Below are positions 48,700 through 58,944 of a stretch of 64,000 nt of DNA, one piece after another. The position numbers were made by a program, and so were the translations under genes. The DNA lies in contig JACKQL020000123.1 in the NCBI GenBank assembly GCA_018296165.2, forward strand, positions 62,001 to 126,000. The letters run 5' to 3'. Numbering within the stretch: position 1 is the stretch's first letter; each line of letters starts with the position of its first letter. The notes below the pieces were generated by a model, which saw only the letters and a list, made by a program, of their open reading frames with translations, did no database searches and had not been told where the DNA came from. The stretch comes from Termitomyces sp. T153. Lineage: Eukaryota; Basidiomycota; Agaricomycetes; Agaricales; Lyophyllaceae.

Positions 48700-49715
48700 C
48701 TAACATTGATAATCTTCGACGACGTTAGAGCACCACCTAGCACGTTCGCGCATCTTGGCCGTCCCCATTGCAATCCTGAATTTGGTGAGATGGTGATCAA
48801 CTGTAAGGATAGTAGCCAGCGTGGAAAATGTGACTTCACAAAATAGTGGAAGAAGTTGGGCCAGGAAAAGCGCTACGTCTTCGGCTTCTGACTCATCCAC
48901 AATCGATCTCCCTAGATGGAGCTGTTGCAGGTCAGGGAAAGGTATCGCAGCATATAGATTGAAAGCCGTTTGAGCCTCCGACAGTGCTTGGCCAGGATGA
49001 GAAGATCATTGAGAGTGAAGTGGCTGCAGTCGCCAATCTGGTCCAGGCCATATGGTCCCGGTTTGCATGGCTCGGGAGCGAGTTTTGTGATGTCCTTTGG
49101 GAAAGATTCCAAAGATGACCAGTAACTATCGATCCGGAGTCGAGTGAGGTTGTAGGCGAGGAAGATCTCTAAATCACTGTATAACGTAACGACTTGCGGG
49201 ATAACATCACGCAGCGCCAGTTCAGTGAGCATTCGGCATTTCTTGACGATGCGTTGCAATTCTGGAGAAATGTAGTAGGGCCTGTTGTATTGCATGGTTT
49301 CGATTGATAGAGAACGAATTTGAGTGGGGAAATGTATATTTTCCACAAAATCTGAGATCTGGCATGGACATCCGGAGAAAGTCAGGGTACGAAGGAGGTG
49401 GAAAGCTCCACTGCGAAGAAAAATGAACGGATGATGATGCACTTTGACTGAATCAAGTGGGCGACCAGTGTTATTTTTCCGAATCTCCCGCAGGGCTGGG
49501 AAGTAGGCAAGAATTTCAAGTACTTCGGTCGTCACCGAGTAACGAGGAAGTGACAAATATGCGAGCCTTGGCAGTCCTTCGAATGCTCTGAGTGACTCGG
49601 CTCCTATCATTACAGCCTGGATTCTAAGATACACAAGGCCAGATAGTCGCGAGACAAGAACCAAATGTGTCAAAAGCTCGACAGGCACGCGACGAAGAAT
49701 GATAGAGATAAACAT
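48700..49715 (-). pseudogene. LRR/F-box-like gene with a 2-bp frameshift
   Basis: A 267-codon frame from 49715 contains leucine-rich segments typical of Agaricomycete F-box/LRR proteins (LVYLRIQAV, LAYLSLPRYSV, ILAYFPALREI, IRSLSIET, LILAKHCRRLKRLSIY). At LSIY the frame ends badly. Skipping a TA (the sequence reads TATA where TA is expected, about 48950) continues with AAIPFPDLQQLHLGRSIVDESEAEDVALFLAQLL to a stop at 48700. A dinucleotide gain is the likely cause. The N-terminal F-box itself is not clear; an upstream minus-strand frame (49670-49873) may supply a first exon. Confidence 0.5.
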
Positions 49716-49874
49716 AGGAGTAGGACTGGAAATTTCTGAGCCCTGAGGGTTCCGTCGTGTGGCCGATCAATGAGACGGTGATTCTGAACAACAAACCTCA
49801 AAGTCTTCAAGGCTGAAGCTTGAGCTTGAGCTTGGAGCTTAGAATAAGTATAACGCACGTCCCATAATCTCACA

Positions 49875-51150
49875 ACGAGCGTTGGAAATCTACGACCCAG
49901 GGCTCAACAAACCAATGCGACTCACGCCTCGACTCGTTGGAGAAGCCTGTCTAGGCTGACCAGTGAAAGCAACTCCTAGTCAGTCTTATCTCGGACACCT
50001 AAGAGGACGGAGTGCCGCGCGCTGTGCATTAACTGACGGCCGCAGGCCGCCGAGTATGGAAAGAGGGGTTGGGGGGGGGGTTACATGAGAGCCAGCGAGA
50101 GTAGTTTGATCATGATCATGTAATGAAAGCGAGGTCTTTGTCTCCGCAGCATCGCAGCGTAAATACCCATCGTTTTGAATGTTGGACAATAACTTCGCAG
50201 TGCATCGGCGGCGCATATGTACAAATCGAATCACCGAATCACGTTCTACGCGCTAATGTCCACAATTTGCCCCCCCTGCCCGCTGCCAGTATCGTTCCTC
50301 TTAGAGGTCCTTGATCAGAACTAACAGACCGCCCATGGGCTAAAGAACGACAGCAAAGCCCAGTTACATACCATCATTCCGCTGAGCTTCGACTCCTCAG
50401 GTACTCAAGTCCGTACTGGGAAACGGGATCCAGTATTGGGACCGATTTCCAACCACTCTACATACTTGAAAAAGGTCAGAAAAAAAAACCTTGAGTGAAA
50501 GTTTTAAAGGCATCATCGCGGCTTAGCTTAACAGTGCTTTCAGATCGACGACGGTTGACAGGGGGCCTGGTTTCAAAGAAAAAAATCCACGCTGGTTACT
50601 TACCTACCGCTCGCCAAGACTTCTCCAGTTTCGACCAAACGTTGGTACACTAGTCCCTTCGCCGGAAGTCGCAGAGTTCTACCATTTGCAGAGTCCAGAA
50701 GCCCAGTAATTGGTGAAGAAAGGATCAGTACTGCTTTCTCAACGTTCGTCAATTCCTTGTCCCGAGAGGTGGCTCTTTTCGAGAAGGAGAATCAATCACG
50801 CTCAAAACCGGGTCAGTACTTGCGCGAACAGGCACAATGCAGCATACTGGCTTGGGGTCAGGCGCACGCGGTAGTGGCTCTGGAGGCGCCGAAAAAGTAC
50901 ATTGGATGAGCAATCGTGTGAAGCAAAAGTAAAAGTCAGTAGAAGGTGCCAAACCGTCGGCAGTTCAAGCGGCCGACAATTCGTGGAGTCGAGTAGATGA
51001 GCACAGTATCTTGTTCTTTGCAATCAGGAACCTGTTTATATCATGCCCCCAGTGAGTTGAAATATCTAATTACATAACACACATCAGAAAACGCAGACTT
51101 GTACTATCATCTCAGCTACTGGTGATCTTAGTGTTATCTAGAGAAAAAAA
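49875..51150. other. Intergenic region before the repeat-rich domain
   Basis: Short ORFs without recognisable content. A G-run of 11 sits at about 50070-50082. The segment ends in an A-rich run immediately before the TAGGG-rich tract. Confidence 0.35.
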
Positions 51151-51158
51151 AAATGGAC

Positions 51159-51253
51159 TTAGGGTGGACTAGGGTTGGAAAATTTTAGCTAGGGTGCAGG
51201 GTGAGAGGACTAGGGTGCAGGGTTCGAGGTGAGATACAGGGTGAGGGGACTAG
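51159..51253 (+). repeat. Degenerate telomere-like TAGGG tract
   Basis: About 95 bases holding one TTAGGG and four more TAGGG or CTAGGG words, interleaved with CAGGG, directly after an A-run. The G-rich strand reads left to right, the orientation expected if the chromosome end lies to the right. It is not a clean telomere array. Confidence 0.45.
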
Positions 51254-51308
51254 TTATATACATCGCTGGAATACCCACTAGTTATATACATCGCCGGAAT
51301 ACCCACTG
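51251..51308. repeat. Tandem pair ACTAGTTATATACATCGC
   Basis: Two adjacent copies of a 29-base unit (ACTAGTTATATACATCGC, then TGGAATACCC or CGGAATACCC). They differ by one base and open the compound array that follows. Confidence 0.6.
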
Positions 51309-51339
51309 TGGTAGCGATCCTTCCCGCGATCCCGGCGAT

Positions 51340-52900
51340 ACCCACTCTTAGGATCTCATCTGGTCATTTTCTAAGATAAAATTGGCTTGGCCTGGTCTTG
51401 CCACCGTTTTTGGGCTCCAGGAGGGCTCACTTTGAGGGATTGCTGTGGGATCGCCAGGAGTCGCTGAGCGATCCCAGCCATCCTAGACTTAGAATCTGAC
51501 TAGGTCATTTTCTAAGATAGCATTGGCCTGGACTGCTTTTGAGGGATCATCTTGGCTGAGCGATCCCAGCGATACCCACTCTTAGGATCTTACTTGGTTA
51601 TTTTCTAAGATAAAATTGGCTTGGAGTGCCCTTGCCACTGTTTTTGGGCTCCAGGAGGGCTCACTTTAAGGAATTGCTGTGGGATTGCCAGGAGTCGCTG
51701 AGTGATCCCAGCCATCCTTGACTTAGAATCTGACCTGGTTATTTTCTCGATACCCACTCTTAGGATCTTACTTGGTTATTTTCTAAGATAAAATTGGCTT
51801 GGACTGCCCTTGCCACTGTTTTTGGGCTCCAGGAGGGCTCACTTTAAGGAATTGCTGTGGGATTGCCAGGAGTCGCTGAGTGATCCCAGCCATCCTTGAC
51901 TTAGAATCTGACCTGGTTATTTTCTAGGATAGCATTGGTCAGGACTGCTTTTGAGGGATCATCTTGGCTGAGCGATCCCAGTGATCCCCAGTTTAGGGAC
52001 GTTATACAGTTCTTTTTTAGCCTAGTCTTAGAATCTAATCTGGTCATTTTCTAAGATAGCATTGGTCTGGACTGCTTTTGAGGGATCATTTTGACTGAGC
52101 GATCCCAGCGATCCCTAGTTTAGGGACGTTATCCAGTCCTTTTTTAGCCTAGTCTTAGAATCTAATCTGGTCATTTTCTAAGATAGCATTGGTCGGGACT
52201 GCTTTTGAGGGATCATCTTGGCTGACCGATCCTAGCGATACCCACTCTTAGGATCTTACCTAGTCATTTTCTAAGATAAAATTGGCTCGGCCTGCTCTTG
52301 CTACCGTTTTTGGGCTTCAGGAGGGCTCACACTAAGGGATTGCTATGGGATTGCCAGGAGTTGCTGAGCAATCCCAGCCATCCTTGACTTAGAATCTGAC
52401 CTGGTTATTTTCTAAGATAGCATTGGCCTGGACTGCTCTTCAGGGATCATTTTGACTAAGCAATCCCAGCGATCCCTAGTTTAGAGACCTTATCCAGTCC
52501 TTTTTTAGCCTAGTCTTAGAATCTAACCTGGTCATCTTCTAAGATAGCATTGGTCTGGACTGCTTTTGAGGAATCATCTTGGCTGAGCGATCCCAGTGAT
52601 ACCCACTCTTCGGATCTTACCTAGTCATTTTCAAGATGGTATTGGCCTAGACTTAGAATCTGACCAGATCATTTTCTAAGATAGCATTAGTCTGGACTGC
52701 TCTTGAGGGATCATCTTGGCTGAGCAATTCCAGCAATCCTCATAGCTCAGGACCTGACTTGGTTCTTTTTCAAGATAGTTGATCCCAATGATCCTCACAG
52801 CTTAGGACCTTATCTGGTCCTTTTCTGAGATGGCATTGGTCCAGACTTAGAATCTAACCTAGACATTTTCTAAGATAACATTGACCTGGACTGCTCTTGC
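51340..52900. repeat. Compound repeat array with TTCTAAGAT hairpin cores
   Basis: Two interleaved unit types. Type I (about 51347, 51587, 51758 and 52240) carries TCTTAGGATCTTACTTGGT, TTTTCTAAGATAAAATTGG, a CTCCAGGAGGGCTCAC word and GGGATTGCCAGGAGT. Type II (about 51490, 51720, 51895, 52025, 52150, 52385 and 52510, with later partial copies) carries CTTAGAATCTGACCTGGT, TTTTCTAAGATAGCATTGG and TTTTGAGGGATCATCTTGG. Each unit contains arms TCTTAGAA...TTCTAAGA, the same inverted motif as introns in the two genes downstream. No open frame runs through it. Confidence 0.8.
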
Positions 52901-53656
52901 CACTCTGCTTTAGGCTATTAGAAGGTGGATTGTCTGTATTACTAGAAACTTGGCTCATAGCTGGGGCTGAGCTTATGAAATTATCCAGAATTGTCAAAGT
53001 TCCCAGCAATTAGATTCTAGCTTTAAGCTTCAGATTTCAAATGGTTAGTTTTCAAGACAGCATGATAGACATCTTTCCTACAAACTTAGTGATTTCTGTG
53101 TTCAAATCTGATTGGGCCCCCTTTCAAAAATTCTATGGCTCTCAGCTGCTTTTGGTCCCTTCTTACTTGTCTGTATATTTGGATGAGCAGTACTAAGCAT
53201 TGCATGAATCATTTAAGCAACTTGACAATAACTCACAGTCTTCAGACAAGTAATATTTTGGAATGTGTCCCACTTTTATCAAAGTGAAAGCTTAATCCTA
53301 CTAGTAATTGTCTGCTTAAAATTCATAAAACCAACAATTAATACACATTTTATGGATCTTACAACTTATTCTTATTATTGTTTGCATCAGTCATTATCTG
53401 ATCACTAATCTGTTCTAATAGCTCAGTCTTATTATTTGCCCAAGTCAAATTATAAGATAGAATCATTTTAATTCTTTTGCTATTCCTCAAGGTTTGCTTC
53501 CTTTGGTTCACATTGAAGATCACATGATCAAATTACTGACCTGCCCTAAAGTCACTAGATCAAATTTCAGCTGAGTTTCAATTGTCTTCTTAACATTCAA
53601 CCACTACCATCCTTAAAAGGAATCATCTGTTCTTGATTACATAAGCGATAAGATCA
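52901..53656. other. AT-rich spacer and presumed promoter of the exon-array gene
   Basis: About 750 bases of non-repetitive AT-rich sequence with no ORF of note. Presumed promoter and 5' UTR of the gene starting at 53657; no TATA box could be fixed. Confidence 0.35.
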
Positions 53657-56600
53657 ATGGCATCTCAAGTACTGTCCATTTACTTTTTAAAGTGATTGTT
53701 TGCTGATTTCCACATTTTCCTTCTTTTAGTCATCCTCCAAGGTATTTTCCACTTATCTTAGAAACTGCTCAGAGCAGATTCTAAGATCCATTGTCAGTCT
53801 ACCAAGGCCACTGATTCCGGAGCTAGCAAGGTATTTTCTGCTTATCTTATAAACTGCTCAGAGCAGATTCTAAGATCCATTGTCAGTCTACTAAAGCCAG
53901 TGATTCTGGAATCAGCAAGGTATTTTCTGCTTATCTTATAAACTGCTCAGAGTAGATTCTAAGATACATTGTCAGTCTACCAAAGCCAGTGATTCCGGCA
54001 CTAGCAAGGTATTTTCTACCTATCTTACAAACTGCTCAGAGCAGATTCTAAGATCTATTGTCAGTCTACCAAAGCCAGTGATTCCGGCACCAGCAAGGTA
54101 TTTTCTACTTATCTTATAAACTGCTCAGAGCAGATTCTAAGATCCATTGTCAGTCTACTACCAAGGCCACTGTTTCCGGCACCAGCAAGGTATTTTCTGC
54201 TTATCTTATAAACTGCTCAGAGCAGATTCTAAGATCCATTGTCAGTCCATTAAAGCCAGTGATTCCGGCACCAGCAAGGTATTTTCTACCTATCTTAGAA
54301 ACTGTCCAGAGCAGATTCTAAGATCTATTGTCAGTCCATCAAGGCCACTGATTCCGGAGCTAGCAAGGTATTTTCTGCTTATCTTATAAACTGCTCAGAG
54401 CAGATTCTAAGATCCATTGTCAGTCCATCAAAGCCAGTGATTCTGGCACCAGCAAGGTATTTTCTACTTATCTTATAAACTGCTCAGAGCAGATTCTAAG
54501 ATCCATTGTCAGTCTACCAAGGCCACTGATTCTGGAACCAGCAAGGTATTTTCTACTGATCTTATAAACTGCTCATAGCAGATTCTAAGATCCATTGTCA
54601 GTCTACCAAAGCCAGTGATTCTGGCACCAGCAAGGTATTTTCTGCTTATCTTATAAACTGCTCAGAGCAGATTCTAAGATCCATTGTCAGTCCATCAAAG
54701 CCAGTGATTCCGGCACCAGCAAGGTATTTTCTACCTATCTTAGAAACTGTCCAGAGCAGATTCTAAGATCTATTGTCAGTCCATCAAGGCCACTGATTCC
54801 GGAGCTAGCAAGGTATTTTCTGCTTATCTTATAAACTGCTCAGAGCAGATTCTAAGATCCATTGTCAGTCTACTAAAACTAGTGATTCCGGAGCTAGCAA
54901 GGTATTTTCTGCTTATCTTATAAACTGCTCAGAGCAGATTCTAAGAAATACTTTTAGCCCAGAAAAACCACAATTGGAAGCATCACAAATCTGGATAAAC
55001 AGGTTGGAAGAAATTGTTAAACCTGTTATATGTTCTATTCAGCTAGCTTTTTAGATTCCTAAAGCTCTTAAAAAGGCTCAAAGAAAACTGGATGAGGCAG
55101 AGGAGCTGACTGCAGTTGCTTTGGATTCTGTGAAGGAACGACAAACCTTTCATGATATTATCTTGGCAGCTGTCATGGGCTACTGTTACTGGCCTGCACT
55201 CTGTGATCTTGGCTTTGGATTGATTGCACAGCTTCAAAGAGCTCTCATTAACAGCCGCCCCCAACATTATAAAGATCTCAAGGACATGTGGACAGCTCTT
55301 AACAATGGACAAGACCTTCACAATCATTCTGTGGAACATGCTATATATGTTCTTGTCAGCAAGCAGACTATCAAAATGGAATCTCTGACCTTCAATACCA
55401 GAGATATGCAGATGATTGAATTCTTGCCAGGCTGGAAGGGACTCACACTAGCAGATGCAACTGAGGAGCAGAAAATGCAGATGCCTGTTCTGGGCAATGG
55501 TGGTCACCGCCTAGATCTGTTGCGCACTTTCCAGTATTCACCCAAACTTGAGGTGTACAAAGATATCACTGCACAGATCGCAAAAATTGATGACACTGGC
55601 AAGAACACTCGCTCTAGACAGCCCTTGGTGGAGGAGCTGGAGAATTTGAAGAAGGAACTTCGAGAAGTGACTTGGGTAGCAAAGGTACTAGATTTGGGTG
55701 CGATATTTTCATCTTATAAAATGCTCAGAGTAAAAACTAAGATACAATTTATTAGACATGATCAATGCACATGAAGATGCTGCTTTAATCAAGGCAGAGT
55801 TGGCCAGCAACAAGTTGATCTTTCAAGTCCAGGAAACTGCGCAAAACACACTCTCAATGTTTTTCGACGTACTCAATCAACAGGATGTGGTTGATGCAGA
55901 CAACATAAACAGGATTCTGTCATCTCTCACAATTCAGACTGAAAGCAAGGATCGGCGTATCATCAAAGCTTTGTCCTCTGTTGACCTTGTCTATGCTTAT
56001 TCGCGCCTATGCTTTAACAGCTATTTTCATCGTGACATGCCTTTTTCAGTCACTGCATTGACTCGCTGGCGTCGTGCTTCCAGTGCCTATGCCATCGTAT
56101 ATTTCCAATGGATGGCCCTCACTTTTGAATGCCTATTTTCTGCCCATTCTCTCCTTGACTTTTCCACACTTCCAAGTTCTGAAGATTTTGGTTCTGACGA
56201 ATTCATACAAATGAGACGCAAGCTGCTTGGGAAACTCTGGGTATTTGATGGTCTTGACTTTTCTAAGAAAGAAACCCGATTCGATATATTGGATGACAAA
56301 TTCTACTGCCTCTTGAAGAATGCATCTAGCATTTATCGGACCAAATTGGACTCTTTTGGCTATAATCGTGACCAGCTCGATGATGATTTCATGGCCAACT
56401 ATGGGAAGGAGGTCTTTGATGTTTATATGACCTCCCTTTTGGACAACTTGGATAGCTGGATCAAATCTGCTCATGCTAAGTTTGCCAATGATCCAGTGGC
56501 TCAGAAGATCATCAATGCAATTCCCAACAAGTTGAATTGGCTTACAATGGCCCAACTTGGAGGTCAATTGTTTTATCCGAAGTATTATACAGCTCATCCT

Positions 56601-58614
56601 GTGGTCACAGCAGAATTCATCATGTCTGTTTGTGATGCCATGACTGAGCATGAAGAATCTATGATTATGGTGAGATCTTATAATCTGCTCTGGTCATATT
56701 CTAAGATGCTCAATGACTGGACAGATTGCTGGTCTTTATGAACCTCTGGTCCAGGCAATGCTTAGTCAAACCACATATACTAGTGGATCGGCAACAGTCT
56801 ACTCAGTATTGTGGTCTGCCTACAAGAAGCAAAATCCCAGAGCTGATACTAGAAAGGTCCAGATAGCCATCAACAATTGGCTAGGCACTCTTTTCCGATT
56901 TCGTCATTCTGGTTTAGAAGACATTCGTCGTTACAACATTGCCAACCATCCAAAGGAGAAAAATGCTCCACCATACCTTTTCAACAAGGTCGTTCCATTG
57001 CTCACTGGTCCTCCCAATGGTGATCCTCATCTTGAAGCAATGGAAGAGATGATTCCTATCCTGGCTGGTATTATAGATGGTGTTGACAGTGATGAGTTGG
57101 AGGATTGCTATGCAACTCTTGGATCTGATGAAGAGAATGAACAAGCTACAGATGGTGCCATCTTGGAGAATATTCTGCAGAGAACTTGCTATCAGTGGAC
57201 CAAAATCCCAGGGATGGAGAAGAGCAATAAAAATCGAACCAACAAATTGCGGCACTTGGTTCGATTCTTTTGGATTGGTGCTCATGCCCTCTATGGTTGC
57301 ATTGACTTGGATAGTGATGATGAACTTGATGACACTGACAACATTTATCAAGGAGGGGATACTCCATATTTGAAGAATCCCCGAGTCAGATGCATTGTGG
57401 ATGACTTGAAGGATTGGCCAGCTTGGTACTGCATTGGCCCTGCTGATCAATATGCAGCTGAAGGAAACTCAACTGACATCCTCAAGGCTGGATTAATTGA
57501 AGATGTTGAGCAGTTCCTCTCTATGCGCTCACTGGAATCTCAAGTGAAGAGTGTCAATACTACACATCAAACATTGCTCGAGCTCTTTTTGAAAAATCCA
57601 CTCTATCACTGCATTGTGAATGATCCAAAGACCAACAAGCCAGTGAAGACATTAAAAAGGCCATTTTTACGTATTTTGGAAGACCTTCATCAGGTGAGTC
57701 TTAGAATTTGACTTGGTCAGATTCTAAGATAGTTTTGTCTACAGGCATCATTTGAAGAGTTGCAAAATGGAGCCAAGCATCTTTTGCAACATGACTATAA
57801 TTTCAACAATCCACTCACCTCTGAAAATGTTGAAATGATTCACAAGCAGATGTTACCCTTGCCTGAATTTCCTTGGATTCCGACTAATCAAGAAATGATT
57901 GCTTGGCATTCACCAGAGAACATGGAGCTTTTGAACCGGACTGAAAAAGAGGAGGATCGTGATGTGCTACGCTTGGAACGTGCTCGTGAAAAACGTATGG
58001 CTGCCCAGGAGAAATTAAAACATGCAGAGAAGTCCTTTGTTCGTACACCAACTGTTGCTGCTATAAGGTCTGCATGTAAGTGTTTTAGTAACAAAAAGAT
58101 CTTGGCTGGCTTATGATTATACCTTAGCACGCTCTAGCAAGGGCAAGGGGAAGACCAAGACTTCTAATGATGATGTGGTTGATCAAGGTGGATTGGAACC
58201 AAGAGGTATGCTACTCAGTCTTATAAAGTGACCTGGCAGATTCTAAGACCATTTTCAGAGGAAGCTTCAGGGACATCTTCAGCTCTTCAAAAAAGTTCAT
58301 CAGTCAAGGGCAAGCGGAGTCGTTCAACATCTAGTATGCTTGTCTTATTATCTGTTCTGATGTTTTTATAAGATTCATTTTGAGCAGCTGAACAACATGA
58401 ACATGGACCAGCCAATGCCAAGAAACCCAGGGGTCCTGAAGGTGTTTGTGATATGCTTCAGAAGAGCTTTGAGTTGAATCATAGTGGGGGTGACAGTGGT
58501 AGTAGCAAAGGAGCAGCAATGCCAATTTCAACCAAGAAAGTGGTCTCTGCTTCTCAAAGCTCTATTGGAGGTGCAGCATTGGACAAGGATATTGAGATGG
58601 CTTCTTCTCCATAG
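53657..58614 (+). CDS. Large protein of unknown function with a 13-fold 15-residue exon repeat
   Basis: I do not recognise this family. Spliced by eye: 53657-53668 (MASQ), 53730-53741 (SSSK), thirteen repeat exons of 45 nt (the fifth, 54142-54189, is 48), then 54958-55002, 55055-55697, 55756-56669, 56725-57693, 57745-58075, 58128-58205, 58259-58333 and 58388-58614. All frames join, giving about 1297 residues. Each repeat exon codes IHCQSTKASDSGTSK or a variant and is phase 0 at both ends, so skipping any number keeps the frame. The body after residue ~220 is mixed alpha-helical with no signal peptide; it includes acidic runs (DSDDELDDTD) and, near the end, a charged coiled-coil stretch (RLERAREKRMAAQEKLKHAEK) and Lys/Ser-rich, nuclear-signal-like segments (GKGKTKTS, VKGKRSRSTS, KKPRG). 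Most introns carry the ATCTTA/TAAGAT hairpin. It lies 330 bp upstream of and co-oriented with the recombinase-helicase gene, suggesting a functional pair. Confidence 0.75.
53742..54945 (+). repeat. Tandem array of 89-bp exon-intron units (14 introns, 13 exons)
   Basis: Introns start at 53742, 53831, 53920, 54009, 54098, 54190, 54279, 54368, 54457, 54546, 54635, 54724, 54813 and 54902. All but the last are 44 nt, GTATTTTC to TTCTAAG. Exon units are 45 nt except one of 48. Each intron folds as arms ATCTTATAAACTGCTC / GAGCAGATTCTAAGAT, 14 of 16 pairs, with a one-base loop. The 3' splice site lies inside the stem. Between exon copies about half of the varying positions are third-codon positions in the proposed frame and all of those are silent; the single length change is +3. 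Units from 54190 and from 54635 share a higher-order block (IKASDSGTSK, then IYCQSIKATDSGASK). Confidence 0.85.
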
Positions 58615-58944
58615 AATTCTTAGTGCCTTTGATATCTTGGATTATAGCATATAACTTGTTGCTTTTCTGAAGTGTATTGCATTGAATGGCAATGAAAATT
58701 GCTAGTCTTTGTAATATCTAAAAAGTGACTGTAAGGAGGGTATGAGATTCAATTAGTTGTAGATCATCTAAGGTGTAACTTTGAAAAGATTGCATGCTTC
58801 GGTCATTTGTTTAGTTGCCGGGATTTGTATTTGTTGACTTGATTAAGATGTACAGTTCCTGGAATTTTTGATCCTGACTTGTTGGAACTCTTTCCTGTTT
58901 TGCTACCTTCCAAAAGCAGACATCACGTGATCATTACATAATCT
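58615..58944. other. Spacer between the two co-oriented genes
   Basis: 330 bases of AT-rich sequence carrying the 3' UTR of the first gene and the promoter of the second. No ORF and no hairpin-intron motif. Confidence 0.4.

Noticed and set aside
54147..54389. An 80-codon open frame inside the array
   Set aside because: It simply reads through two introns; the spliced frame explains the same DNA better.
53742..54945. CRISPR-like or plain satellite array of 89-bp repeats
   Set aside because: The genome is eukaryotic, units differ inside what would be spacer and repeat alike, and the frame, phase and silent-change pattern fit exons and introns.
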